A stretch of 45,921 bases of DNA. Origin: Fimbriiglobus sp. (GTDB lineage Bacteria > Planctomycetota > Planctomycetia > Gemmatales > Gemmataceae). Positions 28,717-35,828 of this stretch are shown here, in pieces; the stretch's first letter is position 1, and each line of letters opens with the position of its first letter. Under the pieces are notes generated by a model that was not told where the DNA came from, searched no databases, and worked only from the letters and a program-made list of their open reading frames with translations. Location of the stretch: contig JALHQU010000018.1 of NCBI GenBank assembly GCA_022841795.1, forward strand, positions 14,497 to 60,417, written 5' to 3'. Both the position numbers and the translations under genes were made by a program.

Positions 28717-29355
28717 ATGAACGTGTGCCCGATTTGCCTGTACGTGAACCCGGCGGACGCCGGCGGGTGCGCGCGGTGCGGGAAGTTCCAGTTCCCCCGC
28801 GGCGTGGCCGTCGCCGAACTGCCGGTGGACACGTGCGAGGCCGCCACCCGCACCAAGTCGGACACGTCGTCGTCCGTCATCACCAAGCCGTCCGGCACCG
28901 TCTCCCTGCACGACACCGGCCGCCGCGGGGTGGACGAGCACACCGGCGACGTGGCGTTCTCCCTGCCGCGGAAGGAAGAGAGCAGCGGGTCGGCCAGCAC
29001 CAGTCGGCTGGTCATCAAGCCGCGGCTGGAGGTGGTCCGCGGGGAGAAACTGGGGGTGGCGTTCCCGCTGCTGGAAGGGCGGAACCTGATCGGCCGGATG
29101 GTGAACGCGCCGGTGGACCTGGACCTGACCGGGCAGGAGCCGGCCGAGCGGGTGTGGACCTCCCGCCACCACGCGTGCGTCATCTTCGACGGCAAGACGG
29201 TCATCCTGGAAGACCTGAACAGCCTGAACGGCACGTTCGTCAACCGCCAGCGGGTGTACCCCGGCCAGCAGCGGGTGCTGATGCCGAACGACGTGGTGCA
29301 AGTGGGCACCGTCCAGCTCCGCCTGCTCATCTCCGCCGACCGGGTGGACGCCTGA
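28717..29355 (+). CDS. FHA domain protein with N-terminal zinc ribbon
   Basis: 212 residues. The N-terminus MNVCPICLYVNPADAGGCAR has two Cys pairs (CPIC and CARC), a likely zinc ribbon. Residues about 30-105 form a Ser/Thr-rich linker with many possible phosphorylation sites. The FHA domain spans about 106-208: GRNLIGRM, SRHHACVIFDGKTVILEDLN, then SLNGTFVN, the phosphothreonine-binding signature (Arg, Ser, His, Asn). It should bind phosphorylated partners of a Ser/Thr kinase. A kinase is encoded at 17261-20407, but a link is only inference. ATG 28717 is the first Met before the Cys pairs. Confidence 0.88.
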   Translation: MNVCPICLYVNPADAGGCARCGKFQFPRGVAVAELPVDTCEAATRTKSDTSSSVITKPSGTVSLHDTGRRGVDEHTGDVAFSLPRKEESSGSASTSRLVIKPRLEVVRGEKLGVAFPLLEGRNLIGRMVNAPVDLDLTGQEPAERVWTSRHHACVIFDGKTVILEDLNSLNGTFVNRQRVYPGQQRVLMPNDVVQVGTVQLRLLISADRVDA

Positions 29356-29360
29356 TTCTC

Positions 29361-29418
29361 GTGTTCTGCTCGCTCCGCGAGCGGTCTTCCGAACCCGCTC
29401 GCGGAGCGAGCAGAACAC
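29361..29418. repeat. Palindromic repeat family D
   Basis: Perfect 24-bp arms (29361-29384 and 29395-29418) with a 10-base loop, six bases past the stop codon of the FHA gene. It would form a strong hairpin in that transcript. The arm core CTCGCTCCGCGAGC is itself a palindrome. Confidence 0.9.
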
Positions 29419-29434
29419 ATCCGCCACACTCCGG

Positions 29435-29464
29435 TTGACCGCAAGTTCCCCTGCCGGCTACGTT
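29435..29464 (+). promoter_or_regulatory. Possible sigma-70 promoter for the SYLF gene
   Basis: TTGACC (29435-29440), an 18-base spacer and TACGTT (29459-29464), 31 bases before the ATG at 29496. The -10 box is a weak match, so this is tentative. Confidence 0.3.
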
Positions 29465-29495
29465 GAATGGTGGAACCCCGACCCGAGGTCACACC

Positions 29496-30245
29496 ATGTT
29501 CACCGTCCTGGCCCTGTCCGTCGCCCTGTCCGGCGGCCCGATCCGCGACAAACTGCGGGAGCTGAAGCCCACCCCGCCGGCCCCGGAGAAGACGCTGGCG
29601 AAGGCGACCGAGGTGCTGGTCGAGACCGAGCAGTCGCTCAAGACCGGCATCCCCGAGCACCTGATGGCGAAGGCCGAGGGGGTGGTGGTCATCCCGGACA
29701 CGGTGAAGGCCGGGTTCATCGTGGCCGGCCGCGGCGGGCACGGGGTGGCGCTGGTGCGGGGGAAGGACGGGCTGTGGGGCGACCCCACGTTCGTCAACCT
29801 GGGCGGGGTCAGCTTCGGCCCGCAGATCGGGGTGCAGGCGACCGACCTGGTGCTGGTGTTCAAGACCAGGAAGAGCCTGGAACGCGTCCTGGACGGCAAG
29901 GGCAAGCTGACGCTCGGGGTGGACGCCGGGGTGGCGGCCGGGCCGGTCGGCCGGCGGGCGGAGGCGGGCACCGACGGCCAGTTCAAGGCGGAGGTGCTGT
30001 CCTACTCCAAGTCCCGCGGGCTGTTCGCCGGGGTGTCGATGGACGGCGGGGTGCTCGACCACGCGGACGAGGCCAACCGCCGGTTCGCCAAGGAGCCGAC
30101 GAAGGAGGCGCTGCAGGCGGCGGAAGACTTGAAGGCGAAGCTGCTGGAGATGGGCGGGGTGAAGCCAGCCAAGGCGGACAAAGAGAAGCCGGCCATTCCG
30201 CCGGCCGTGATTCCGGACGCCCCGCCGGTGAAGAAGGACAAGTGA
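29496..30245 (+). CDS. SYLF (Ysc84-like) domain protein
   Basis: 249 residues. A short hydrophobic N-terminus (MFTVLALSVALSGG) may be a signal peptide. The SYLF domain covers about 30-225: IPEHLMAKAEGVVVIPDTVKAGFIVAGRGG..GVALVR, then GLWGDPTFVNLGGVSFGPQIGVQATDLVLVF, and near the end SYSKSRGLFAGVSMDGGVL (cited in parts). SYLF proteins bind phosphoinositides or other lipids in eukaryotes; bacterial roles are unclear. A Lys/Pro-rich tail ends the protein. A GAGGT ribosome site precedes the ATG. Its stop overlaps the start of the next gene (GTGA). Confidence 0.88.
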   Translation: MFTVLALSVALSGGPIRDKLRELKPTPPAPEKTLAKATEVLVETEQSLKTGIPEHLMAKAEGVVVIPDTVKAGFIVAGRGGHGVALVRGKDGLWGDPTFVNLGGVSFGPQIGVQATDLVLVFKTRKSLERVLDGKGKLTLGVDAGVAAGPVGRRAEAGTDGQFKAEVLSYSKSRGLFAGVSMDGGVLDHADEANRRFAKEPTKEALQAAEDLKAKLLEMGGVKPAKADKEKPAIPPAVIPDAPPVKKDK

Positions 30246-30751
30246 CTGTCCCCGCCCCGCCCCCGCCGGTCCGGGCCACGGGCGCCCGCCGGCTGGTGTA
30301 CGTTTCCCTCGGCCTGCTGTTCGTCGGCGTCGGGTTCCTCGGCGCCGTGCTGCCGGTGCTGCCACACACCCCGTTCTTCCTGCTCGCCAGCTACTTCTTC
30401 GCCCGCTCGTCGCCGCGGCTGGACCGCTGGCTGCGGCGGTCGCCGTACATCGGCCACCTGATCCGCGACTGGCACGACCACCGCGGCCTCCGCCCGCGGG
30501 TGAAGGCGACCGCGGTGTGCCTGGTGGCACTCGTGATCGGGTACACGGTCGGGTTCAGTTCGGCCCCGGTGTGGGCGAAGTGGGCGGCGGCCGGGCTGGC
30601 GGCAGTCGGGGTGTGCGTCATCCTGTTCGTCGTGCCGACGGTGCGAACCCGGGGTGCGGAAACGAAACCGGGCGGGGACACCCTCACCCGCGATCCGACC
30701 CCCGCCGCGGAGCGGTCGTCGGATGTAGCCCAGGGCGGAAGCCCTGGGTAA
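30242..30751 (+). CDS. DUF454 (YbaN-like) inner-membrane protein
   Basis: 169 residues with the DUF454 pattern: RRLVYVSLGLLFVGVGFLGAV, the VLPHTPFFLLASYFFARSSPR segment (cited in part), IRDWHDHRGLRPRVKATA, and a second hydrophobic pair to about residue 130. Membrane protein of unknown role. The GTG start at 30242 overlaps the previous stop by 4 bases, so the two genes are translated together. The C-terminal 35 residues are hydrophilic, and the final nine (DVAQGGSPG) plus the stop codon come from the palindromic repeat that begins at 30721, which suggests the repeat cut or replaced the original end. Confidence 0.85.
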   Translation: MTVPAPPPPVRATGARRLVYVSLGLLFVGVGFLGAVLPVLPHTPFFLLASYFFARSSPRLDRWLRRSPYIGHLIRDWHDHRGLRPRVKATAVCLVALVIGYTVGFSSAPVWAKWAAAGLAAVGVCVILFVVPTVRTRGAETKPGGDTLTRDPTPAAERSSDVAQGGSPG

Positions 30752-30866
30752 GAATCGCACGAACGAATCCGCCCCGGAGGGGTCGGCGGGGTTGGCTCCG
30801 CCGGCCCCTCCGGGGCGGTTCTGTATTCCCCTCGCATACCCAGGGCTTCCGCCCTGGGCTACATCC
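30721..30866. repeat. Long composite palindrome family E
   Basis: Perfect 30-bp outer arms (30721-30750 and 30837-30866). Each arm is itself a palindrome (CCCAGGGCGGAAGCCCTGGG). An inner pair near 30768-30783 and 30804-30820 (CCGCCCCGGAGGGG and its inverse) nests within, so the whole could form a cruciform of 146 bases. It lies between the convergent DUF454 and toroid genes and supplies the last codons of the former. Confidence 0.92.
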
Positions 30867-30893
30867 GCGGGCACCTCCGGTGCCGAGGCGGTG

Positions 30894-32477
30894 TCACTTC
30901 CCTTCCAGGTCGGTCTTGCCGCCGGTGCCGCGGTTGTACAGCGGCAGGTGGCGGTAGTACACCTCCAGCGTGAGCAGGGCCAGGCAGGTGGTGCCCAGCC
31001 GCCCGGCCTGCGGGCCGAAGTGCCCGTCCCTCTCCGCGTCCCAACTGCCGTCCACCTCCGGGCGGGCCGCCTCCTTCCGCTGCTTGCCGGTCAGCAGGTC
31101 CCGCATCTTCGGGTTCCACTCCACCTTCCACACCTCCCCCTCGTAGAAGTGCATCACCTGGGTGGCGTAGTAGTAGTAGTACATGTCGAACTTGGCCGAC
31201 TCGCCCGCCGGGTGGTCCTTCAGCAGGTACGCCACCCCGTCCTTCATGCCCGGGTTGTTCGACCCCCACCCGTTCAGGTAGTACCGGCAGAGCAGGCCGA
31301 TGGCGGTGCGACCGGGGGTCGGGCTTTTGGCGTTGTCGTACCCGTACTTGGACTTGGACGACCCGCTGGCGATGGTGTCCAGGAACTTCATCGCCTTGGT
31401 GATGACCGCCGGGTTCACCTTCAGGTCCTTGCACATCTTGGCGCTGTGCAGCGCCTGGATCTGCCAGCCGGCGATGGAGATGCACCAGTCGCCGGGGTTG
31501 TCCAGGTTGTACCCCCAGCTGCCGCCCGGCCCCTGCGCCCGCTGGATGTAATCGACCGCCGCCTGCGCCGGCCGCAGCAGCAGCGCCTTGTCCGACGTCA
31601 TGCCGAACGCCTCGCAGATGGCCACCGTGGCGATGCCGTGCTGGTACGCGTTGTTGGCGAACGACCCGTTCGTCTTCTGCTGCTTGATCAGCCAGGCCAG
31701 GCCGGCGGCCACCGTCTTCTGGTAGTCGTTCCCCTTGAACGGCTTGTGCGTCTGCCCGGCGGCCAGGAACGGCAGCAGGGCCAGCCCGGTGGCCGCCACC
31801 CGCGACTCCTTGTTCGACCCGTCGAACGTCCACCCGCCGTCCGGCTTCTGCTGCTTGGCCAGCCACGTCAGCCCCCGCGCCACCGCCTGCTGCGACGCGG
31901 TGGAACCGCCGGTGGCGACGGCCAGGTTGTCCCGGCTGACCTGCGACCCGCGGCCGCGGAACGAGTCGTTGGCGATGGCCAGCCCGTTCTGCCCGGTGCC
32001 GATCGCCCCGATGCCCGCCCCGTCGGTGATCGCCCCCTGCATCAGCGCGTTCGGGTTGTCCGCGCCGGCGTTCAGCAGGCTGTCCACCTTGGTGTCCAGC
32101 TTGCCGTCCGGGTTGCCGACGGCGTCCGGCTCGTTCAGCTTGGCCTGGATGGTCTTGGTGTCGAGCGGCGCGTCGTCGATGGACGTGGGCGGGGCGGTGT
32201 CGTCCAGCTTGTCGTTAAGGGTGGTCAGGTCTTCCGGCTCCGGCGCGTCCGGCCGTTGCTCGACCGCCACCGCCACCTCCTGGATGCCCGACGCCTTCGC
32301 CTCCGGGGTCGGGTTCAGCCAGGCGTACAGCCCGACCCCGCCGGCGAGCAGCAGGTGCAGCCCGGCGCTGGCCACCCCGGCCGGCAGGATGCGGTGCAGG
32401 AACCGCTCGCCGGCGGACGGCTCGGCCCCGCGGATGAGCTGGATGACCGGCGCCTTATCCGCCTCACGCTTGCTCAT
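30894..32477 (-). CDS. Membrane-anchored prenyltransferase/squalene-oxidase-repeat (alpha/alpha toroid) protein
   Basis: 527 residues. One N-terminal transmembrane helix (about 31-53, ILPAGVASAGLHLLLAGGVG in part) after a short charged head, then a Pro/Asp-rich spacer (55-190), then an alpha/alpha toroid of squalene-cyclase type from about 195. QW-like units are seen: QKPDGGW, QKTNGSF, QGPGGSW and PEVDGSW. The DxDD motif of true squalene-hopene cyclases is absent, so cyclase activity is unlikely; a binding role fits better. One in-out helix followed by a Pro-rich spacer is also how TonB is built. It is last in the Exb gene set, and its start overlaps the preceding gene by 14 bases. Confidence 0.82.
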   Translation of the reverse strand: MSKREADKAPVIQLIRGAEPSAGERFLHRILPAGVASAGLHLLLAGGVGLYAWLNPTPEAKASGIQEVAVAVEQRPDAPEPEDLTTLNDKLDDTAPPTSIDDAPLDTKTIQAKLNEPDAVGNPDGKLDTKVDSLLNAGADNPNALMQGAITDGAGIGAIGTGQNGLAIANDSFRGRGSQVSRDNLAVATGGSTASQQAVARGLTWLAKQQKPDGGWTFDGSNKESRVAATGLALLPFLAAGQTHKPFKGNDYQKTVAAGLAWLIKQQKTNGSFANNAYQHGIATVAICEAFGMTSDKALLLRPAQAAVDYIQRAQGPGGSWGYNLDNPGDWCISIAGWQIQALHSAKMCKDLKVNPAVITKAMKFLDTIASGSSKSKYGYDNAKSPTPGRTAIGLLCRYYLNGWGSNNPGMKDGVAYLLKDHPAGESAKFDMYYYYYATQVMHFYEGEVWKVEWNPKMRDLLTGKQRKEAARPEVDGSWDAERDGHFGPQAGRLGTTCLALLTLEVYYRHLPLYNRGTGGKTDLEGK

Positions 32478-33315
32478 GGTCGTCCCTCAGCAACGGGTTC
32501 GGTTCGAACGGGTTCCGAGTCGATCGGTCGGTGTACCGCCTGGCCCCGGCGTCGGTGCGGCGGTACCAGACGGACAGGCCGAAGATCAGCAGGGCCAGCA
32601 CGCCCGCCCCGCCCAGCACCGCCGGCAACAGGGTGAGTACCCAGGTGCCGGTGGCGTCGGCCGGCGGGTCGGCCGTCACCTCCAGCCCGCGGCCGATCAG
32701 CATCGGGGCGCGGCGTATCAGGCTCTGCTCCGGCTGCTTCGGGTTCGGCTCGGCCGAGCGGTACGCCCCCACCTTGAAGAAGTACCCGGCCACCCGCACG
32801 CTCTTCGCCGGGCTGATGTCGTCCGCCGGTTCCACCCCGGCCGGCGGGTCGGTCAGGTGGACGCACACCGGCTCGGCCTTGTCCGTCGGGAACACCCACG
32901 CCTCATACACCTGCTCGATGCCGGCCCGCTGCAACTCCGGGAACGTGCCCACCCGCTTCAGCCGCTTCAGCCGGCCGTCCAGCCGGACCAGTTCGAACCG
33001 CACGTCCTCCCGCAGCCGGTCGTCGGCCGCCATCAGGTTCGGGTAGCCCACGTCCTTCCGCGCCACCGCCAGCAGTTCGGCCGTTGAGAACCCGGCGGCG
33101 TGCAGCACCACGTCGCAGAACGCCTGGTGTTCCACGTCCCGCTCCCCGCCGCCGATCCGCAGCGGGGTGAAGTCCTTCACCTGGTACAGGTACAGCCGAT
33201 CCTTGTCGAACTTCGTACCCCGCTTCGCCGGGGCCGGGTCGTCGTCCGCCACGGCCGGTGTACCCGCCACCAGCAGGGAAACTATGCACCAGATTCGGAC
33301 GGGAGGAACGGACAT
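32464..33315 (-). CDS. Exported single-pass membrane protein of the Exb gene set
   Basis: 283 residues, family not recognised. A signal peptide (VRIWCIVSLLVAGTPAVA) is followed by a folded domain of about 200 residues with YLYQVKDFTPLRIGGGE near the start and SVRVAGYFFKVGAYRS in its latter part, and by one transmembrane helix near the C-terminus (about 232-252, LPAVLGGAGVLALLIFGLSV). The cytoplasmic tail is short and charged. ATG 33315 has a GGGAGG site about 9 bases upstream. It overlaps the toroid gene by 14 bases, so the two are translated together and their products probably interact in the envelope. Confidence 0.75.
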   Translation of the reverse strand: MSVPPVRIWCIVSLLVAGTPAVADDDPAPAKRGTKFDKDRLYLYQVKDFTPLRIGGGERDVEHQAFCDVVLHAAGFSTAELLAVARKDVGYPNLMAADDRLREDVRFELVRLDGRLKRLKRVGTFPELQRAGIEQVYEAWVFPTDKAEPVCVHLTDPPAGVEPADDISPAKSVRVAGYFFKVGAYRSAEPNPKQPEQSLIRRAPMLIGRGLEVTADPPADATGTWVLTLLPAVLGGAGVLALLIFGLSVWYRRTDAGARRYTDRSTRNPFEPNPLLRDDHEQA

Positions 33316-33416
33316 GCGAGTCTCCCTCCCGTTCGGACGCGAAAGCAGCGGCCCCAGTTCCAGGATACCCGATGGCGGCGGCGGCGGCAAACGGCCCGCG
33401 AAGCCGCAAGCGGCTT

Positions 33417-33971
33417 CTACTTCGCCGGCGGTTTCGGCTTGTCGTACACCAGCAGGGTCGGCACCACCTTCTCGAACTTGGCCTGTTTCGCCTCGTCCAG
33501 TTGTCGGATCACCAGTTGATAATTCAGCGTCTCCGCGAACTGGTACTCCAGCTTCGGCACCGGCTGCTTGGCCGCCTTCTTCTCCTCCACCCGCTTCAGC
33601 AGCTCCTCACGGAGCTTCAGCTCTTTCGGCCGGTTGTCCCCGTCCGGCTTGTCGTCCTCGAACTTGATCGGGTCGGCCACCTTCGGCACCACCAGCTCCA
33701 GCCCGGAGATGTTCCCGTCCCGGTTCGCCTGCACCCGCACCACGAACACCTCCTCCGGCTCGTCCGGCAGTTTGGTCGGGTCGGGCGGGGCGGTGAGGGT
33801 GGTGTCCTCGCCGGACTTGGGCAGGGTGAGGGCGAGCTGCCCCTCGGTGCTGGCCGGCTTGAACGTGATGATGAAGAACGCCAGCAACTGGAACGACATG
33901 TCCAGCATCGGGGTGATGGGCAGGTCCGGCTTGGTGTAGTCCTTGTGCGGCTCGTGGTGGCGGTGGCGCAT
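33417..33971 (-). CDS. exbD: ExbD/TolR-type biopolymer transport protein (second copy)
   Basis: 184 residues. Short cytoplasmic head (MRHRHHEPHKDYTKPDLPIT), then PMLDMSFQLLAFFIITF: a single transmembrane helix with the conserved Asp (residue 24) that carries protons in the ExbBD/TolQR motor. The periplasmic part has charged, helical Lys/Glu-rich stretches (LKLREELLKRVEEKKAAKQ), longer than in standard ExbD. It follows another exbD on the same strand after 176 bases that hold repeats. It probably joins the same complex. Confidence 0.9.
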   Translation of the reverse strand: MRHRHHEPHKDYTKPDLPITPMLDMSFQLLAFFIITFKPASTEGQLALTLPKSGEDTTLTAPPDPTKLPDEPEEVFVVRVQANRDGNISGLELVVPKVADPIKFEDDKPDGDNRPKELKLREELLKRVEEKKAAKQPVPKLEYQFAETLNYQLVIRQLDEAKQAKFEKVVPTLLVYDKPKPPAK

Positions 33972-34010
33972 GGTCGGGAACCCGTTCGAGCTCTAAGTGG
34001 GCATCTTGGC

Positions 34011-34136
34011 ACCCTCTCCCCAACGGGGAGAGGGTCGGCGGCGGCGACAGCCGACGACGGGGAGAGGGGTGATTGTCAGAACCCCCTCCCGCGCTCGACT
34101 CCGTCGCGCTTGCCCTCCCCCTGGCAGGGGGAGGGG
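34011..34136. repeat. Two small hairpin repeats between exbD genes (family G)
   Basis: First, a perfect 11-bp stem (34011-34021 with 34025-34035, loop AAC) followed by a further CGGGGAGAGGGG half. Second, CCTCCCCCTG and its inverse near 34114-34136. Both are C/G-rich palindromes of the REP kind that divide the operon. They could shift the expression ratio of the two exbD copies. Confidence 0.75.
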
Positions 34137-34147
34137 TTCCAACACAC

Positions 34148-34666
34148 TCAGCCGCCGGTCGTCTGCTTCACCTCGGCCCGCAACTGCACCTCGCCGTACC
34201 CCACCTCGCGGGCGGTGGTCATCACCTCGTACACCTGCTTGAAGTTGCACCCGCGGTCCGCCCGGATGATGACCAGCGACCGCCCCTTGCCGGCGTCCCA
34301 GTCCGCCTTCGCCGCCGTCGCCTGGTCCATCGCGATCTGGTTCCGCATGTAGTTCTTCAACTGGTCGCGGGTGGTGTACTCCCGCATGGTCATCCCCTCG
34401 AACACGGTGTAAGTCGCCTTGTTCGATTTCGCCCGCCCGGTCTGCGAGTCCTCGTCGATCGGCGGCGGCAGCACGTTGATGAACAGCACCTTGCTGTGGT
34501 CCTTCGTCAGCCCCTTCGCCACGCTCGCCAGCGGCAACTTCACGTTCTCGTTCTTCTGCTCGTTCTCGAAGTGGGCGATGAGCATGAAGAACATCACCAG
34601 CTGCAACACCAAGTCGAGCAGCGGGGTGAGGTTCGGTTCGTCGTGGCTTTCACTGGGGGCGGACAT
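34148..34666 (-). CDS. exbD: ExbD/TolR-type biopolymer transport protein (first copy)
   Basis: 172 residues. ESHDEPNLTPLLDLVLQLVM is the standard ExbD entry, with the conserved Asp (residue 18) at the start of the transmembrane helix (LVLQLVMFFMLIAHF). The periplasmic domain includes VLFINVLPPP and ends with the RADRGCNFKQVYEVMTTARE segment, the usual ExbD/TolR fold motif (the DxxxxxxxV..V...). It lies 33 bases after exbB on the same strand. It differs strongly from the second copy, so a mixed ExbD dimer is possible. Confidence 0.92.
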   Translation of the reverse strand: MSAPSESHDEPNLTPLLDLVLQLVMFFMLIAHFENEQKNENVKLPLASVAKGLTKDHSKVLFINVLPPPIDEDSQTGRAKSNKATYTVFEGMTMREYTTRDQLKNYMRNQIAMDQATAAKADWDAGKGRSLVIIRADRGCNFKQVYEVMTTAREVGYGEVQLRAEVKQTTGG

Positions 34667-34699
34667 ACCGAACCGGGGGTCAGGGGTGAGCGGACCGGA

Positions 34700-35560
34700 T
34701 CACCGCGGCGGCTGGGCGTTGACCGGGGCGGCGACGACCGGCGCGGCCACCGCCGGGGCGGCCGGGGTGGACGCCGGCGGGGCCGGCTTCTTCGAGTTGT
34801 GGAACATCTGCGTGAGCAGGTCGTCGGCCACATGCCCGACGTCCATCGTCACCTGGTTGATGCGGTTGCGGAAGAACGTGTTCAGCGCCAGCGCCGGGAC
34901 GGCGATGCCGACGCCGATGAGGGTGACGGCCAGGGCGTGGGCGATGCTGTCGGCCAGGGCGTTGGGGTTGCTGTTCGCCCCGGCCCCGAGCGCCTTGAAC
35001 GCCCCGATCATGCCGTACACCGTGCCCACCAGCCCGAGCAGCGGGCCGAGGGAGGCGATCACCGCCAGGTAGTTGTTCCACCGCTCCTTGCTGCCCTTGA
35101 TGGCGTCCAGCGTGTTCAGCGCCGCCTCGCGGGCGTCCTCCAGCCCGTACTGCAACCGCCCCATCCCGGATGTAAGCACCCGCCCCAGGTACGACGGGTC
35201 CTCCTTGGCCATGTCGAACGCCTCCTTGAACTTCCGCTTGTTCACCGTGTCGGCGAACTCGTCCACGAACCCGCTCGGGATGGCCGCGCTCCCCCGCAGG
35301 TCGAGGAGCAGCCACACCACGATGCCGATCAGGATGAGCGACGTCGGGCCGAGGATGCACCAGAACACCCCGACCGACGTGGCGATGTGGGTGAGCATCT
35401 TGCCCAGCCCGAGTTCGCCGCCGGCGGCGGCCGGCTTCGGGGCGTCCGCCGCCGGCTCCTGCCCGAACGCCAGGGTGGGGAGGGCGAACACCACGGCCAC
35501 GGCCAGCACGGCCATCAGGCTCCGACCGACGGGGGTGCGCCAGAACGGCATTCGGGTCAT
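34700..35560 (-). CDS. exbB: ExbB/TolQ/MotA-type proton channel protein
   Basis: 286 residues. A signal-like hydrophobic N-terminus (SLMAVLAVAVVFALPTLAFG) precedes the three ExbB helices: about 62-86 (VFWCILGPTSLILIGIVVWL), about 160-185 (LAVIASLGPLLGLVGTVYGM) and about 205-228 (ALAVTLIGVGIAVPALAL). The GPLLGLVGTVYGMI.AF motif and the conserved Thr in helix 2 are present. The C-terminus is an Ala/Pro-rich tail. ATG 35560 has an AGGA site. With the two ExbD proteins it should form a proton-driven motor in the inner membrane. First gene of the set. Confidence 0.92.
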   Translation of the reverse strand: MTRMPFWRTPVGRSLMAVLAVAVVFALPTLAFGQEPAADAPKPAAAGGELGLGKMLTHIATSVGVFWCILGPTSLILIGIVVWLLLDLRGSAAIPSGFVDEFADTVNKRKFKEAFDMAKEDPSYLGRVLTSGMGRLQYGLEDAREAALNTLDAIKGSKERWNNYLAVIASLGPLLGLVGTVYGMIGAFKALGAGANSNPNALADSIAHALAVTLIGVGIAVPALALNTFFRNRINQVTMDVGHVADDLLTQMFHNSKKPAPPASTPAAPAVAAPVVAAPVNAQPPR

Positions 35561-35828
35561 GGCGGGTCCTGAGAGGGACAGACGGGATCGATCGGGTGAG
35601 GCCGGGGCGAACTCCTCCCCCGCCTCACTGATAGTCAGCATAGAGCGTGTTCCGTTCAGAGAACGCGATCGGCCCGGTCGGGTCAAGGCGAAAACGGCCC
35701 GTTCCGCCGGTTCTCGGTCCGGTTGTGCCATCCGGGTGTCGGACTTGTCGTCTACCCCCTCTGTCGCACAGTCAGCCACCAGAGTTCCCGCTACACTAGT
35801 TTCAGGTTCTGCCCCTGTCCGGATTCAC
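35561..35828. other. Divergent intergenic region
   Basis: 268 bases between the divergent exbB and glcF-like genes. It contains the imperfect dyad GTTCCGTTCAGAGAAC at 35650-35665, which could be an operator. No firm -35/-10 pair was found. Confidence 0.35.

Noticed and set aside
25881-30530. Minus-strand open frame of 1549 residues
   Set aside because: It runs antisense through glgX, the FHA and SYLF genes. Only its last 160 residues form a real gene (25881-26363); the rest has no family resemblance and reflects the lack of stops in GC-rich DNA.
30894-32477. Squalene-hopene cyclase
   Set aside because: QW-like repeats are present but the catalytic DxDD motif is missing and there is an N-terminal membrane anchor with a long spacer.
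35650-35665. LexA-type SOS box upstream of exbB
   Set aside because: The GTTC-N8-GAAC dyad does not match the spacing of known LexA boxes; kept only as a possible operator.
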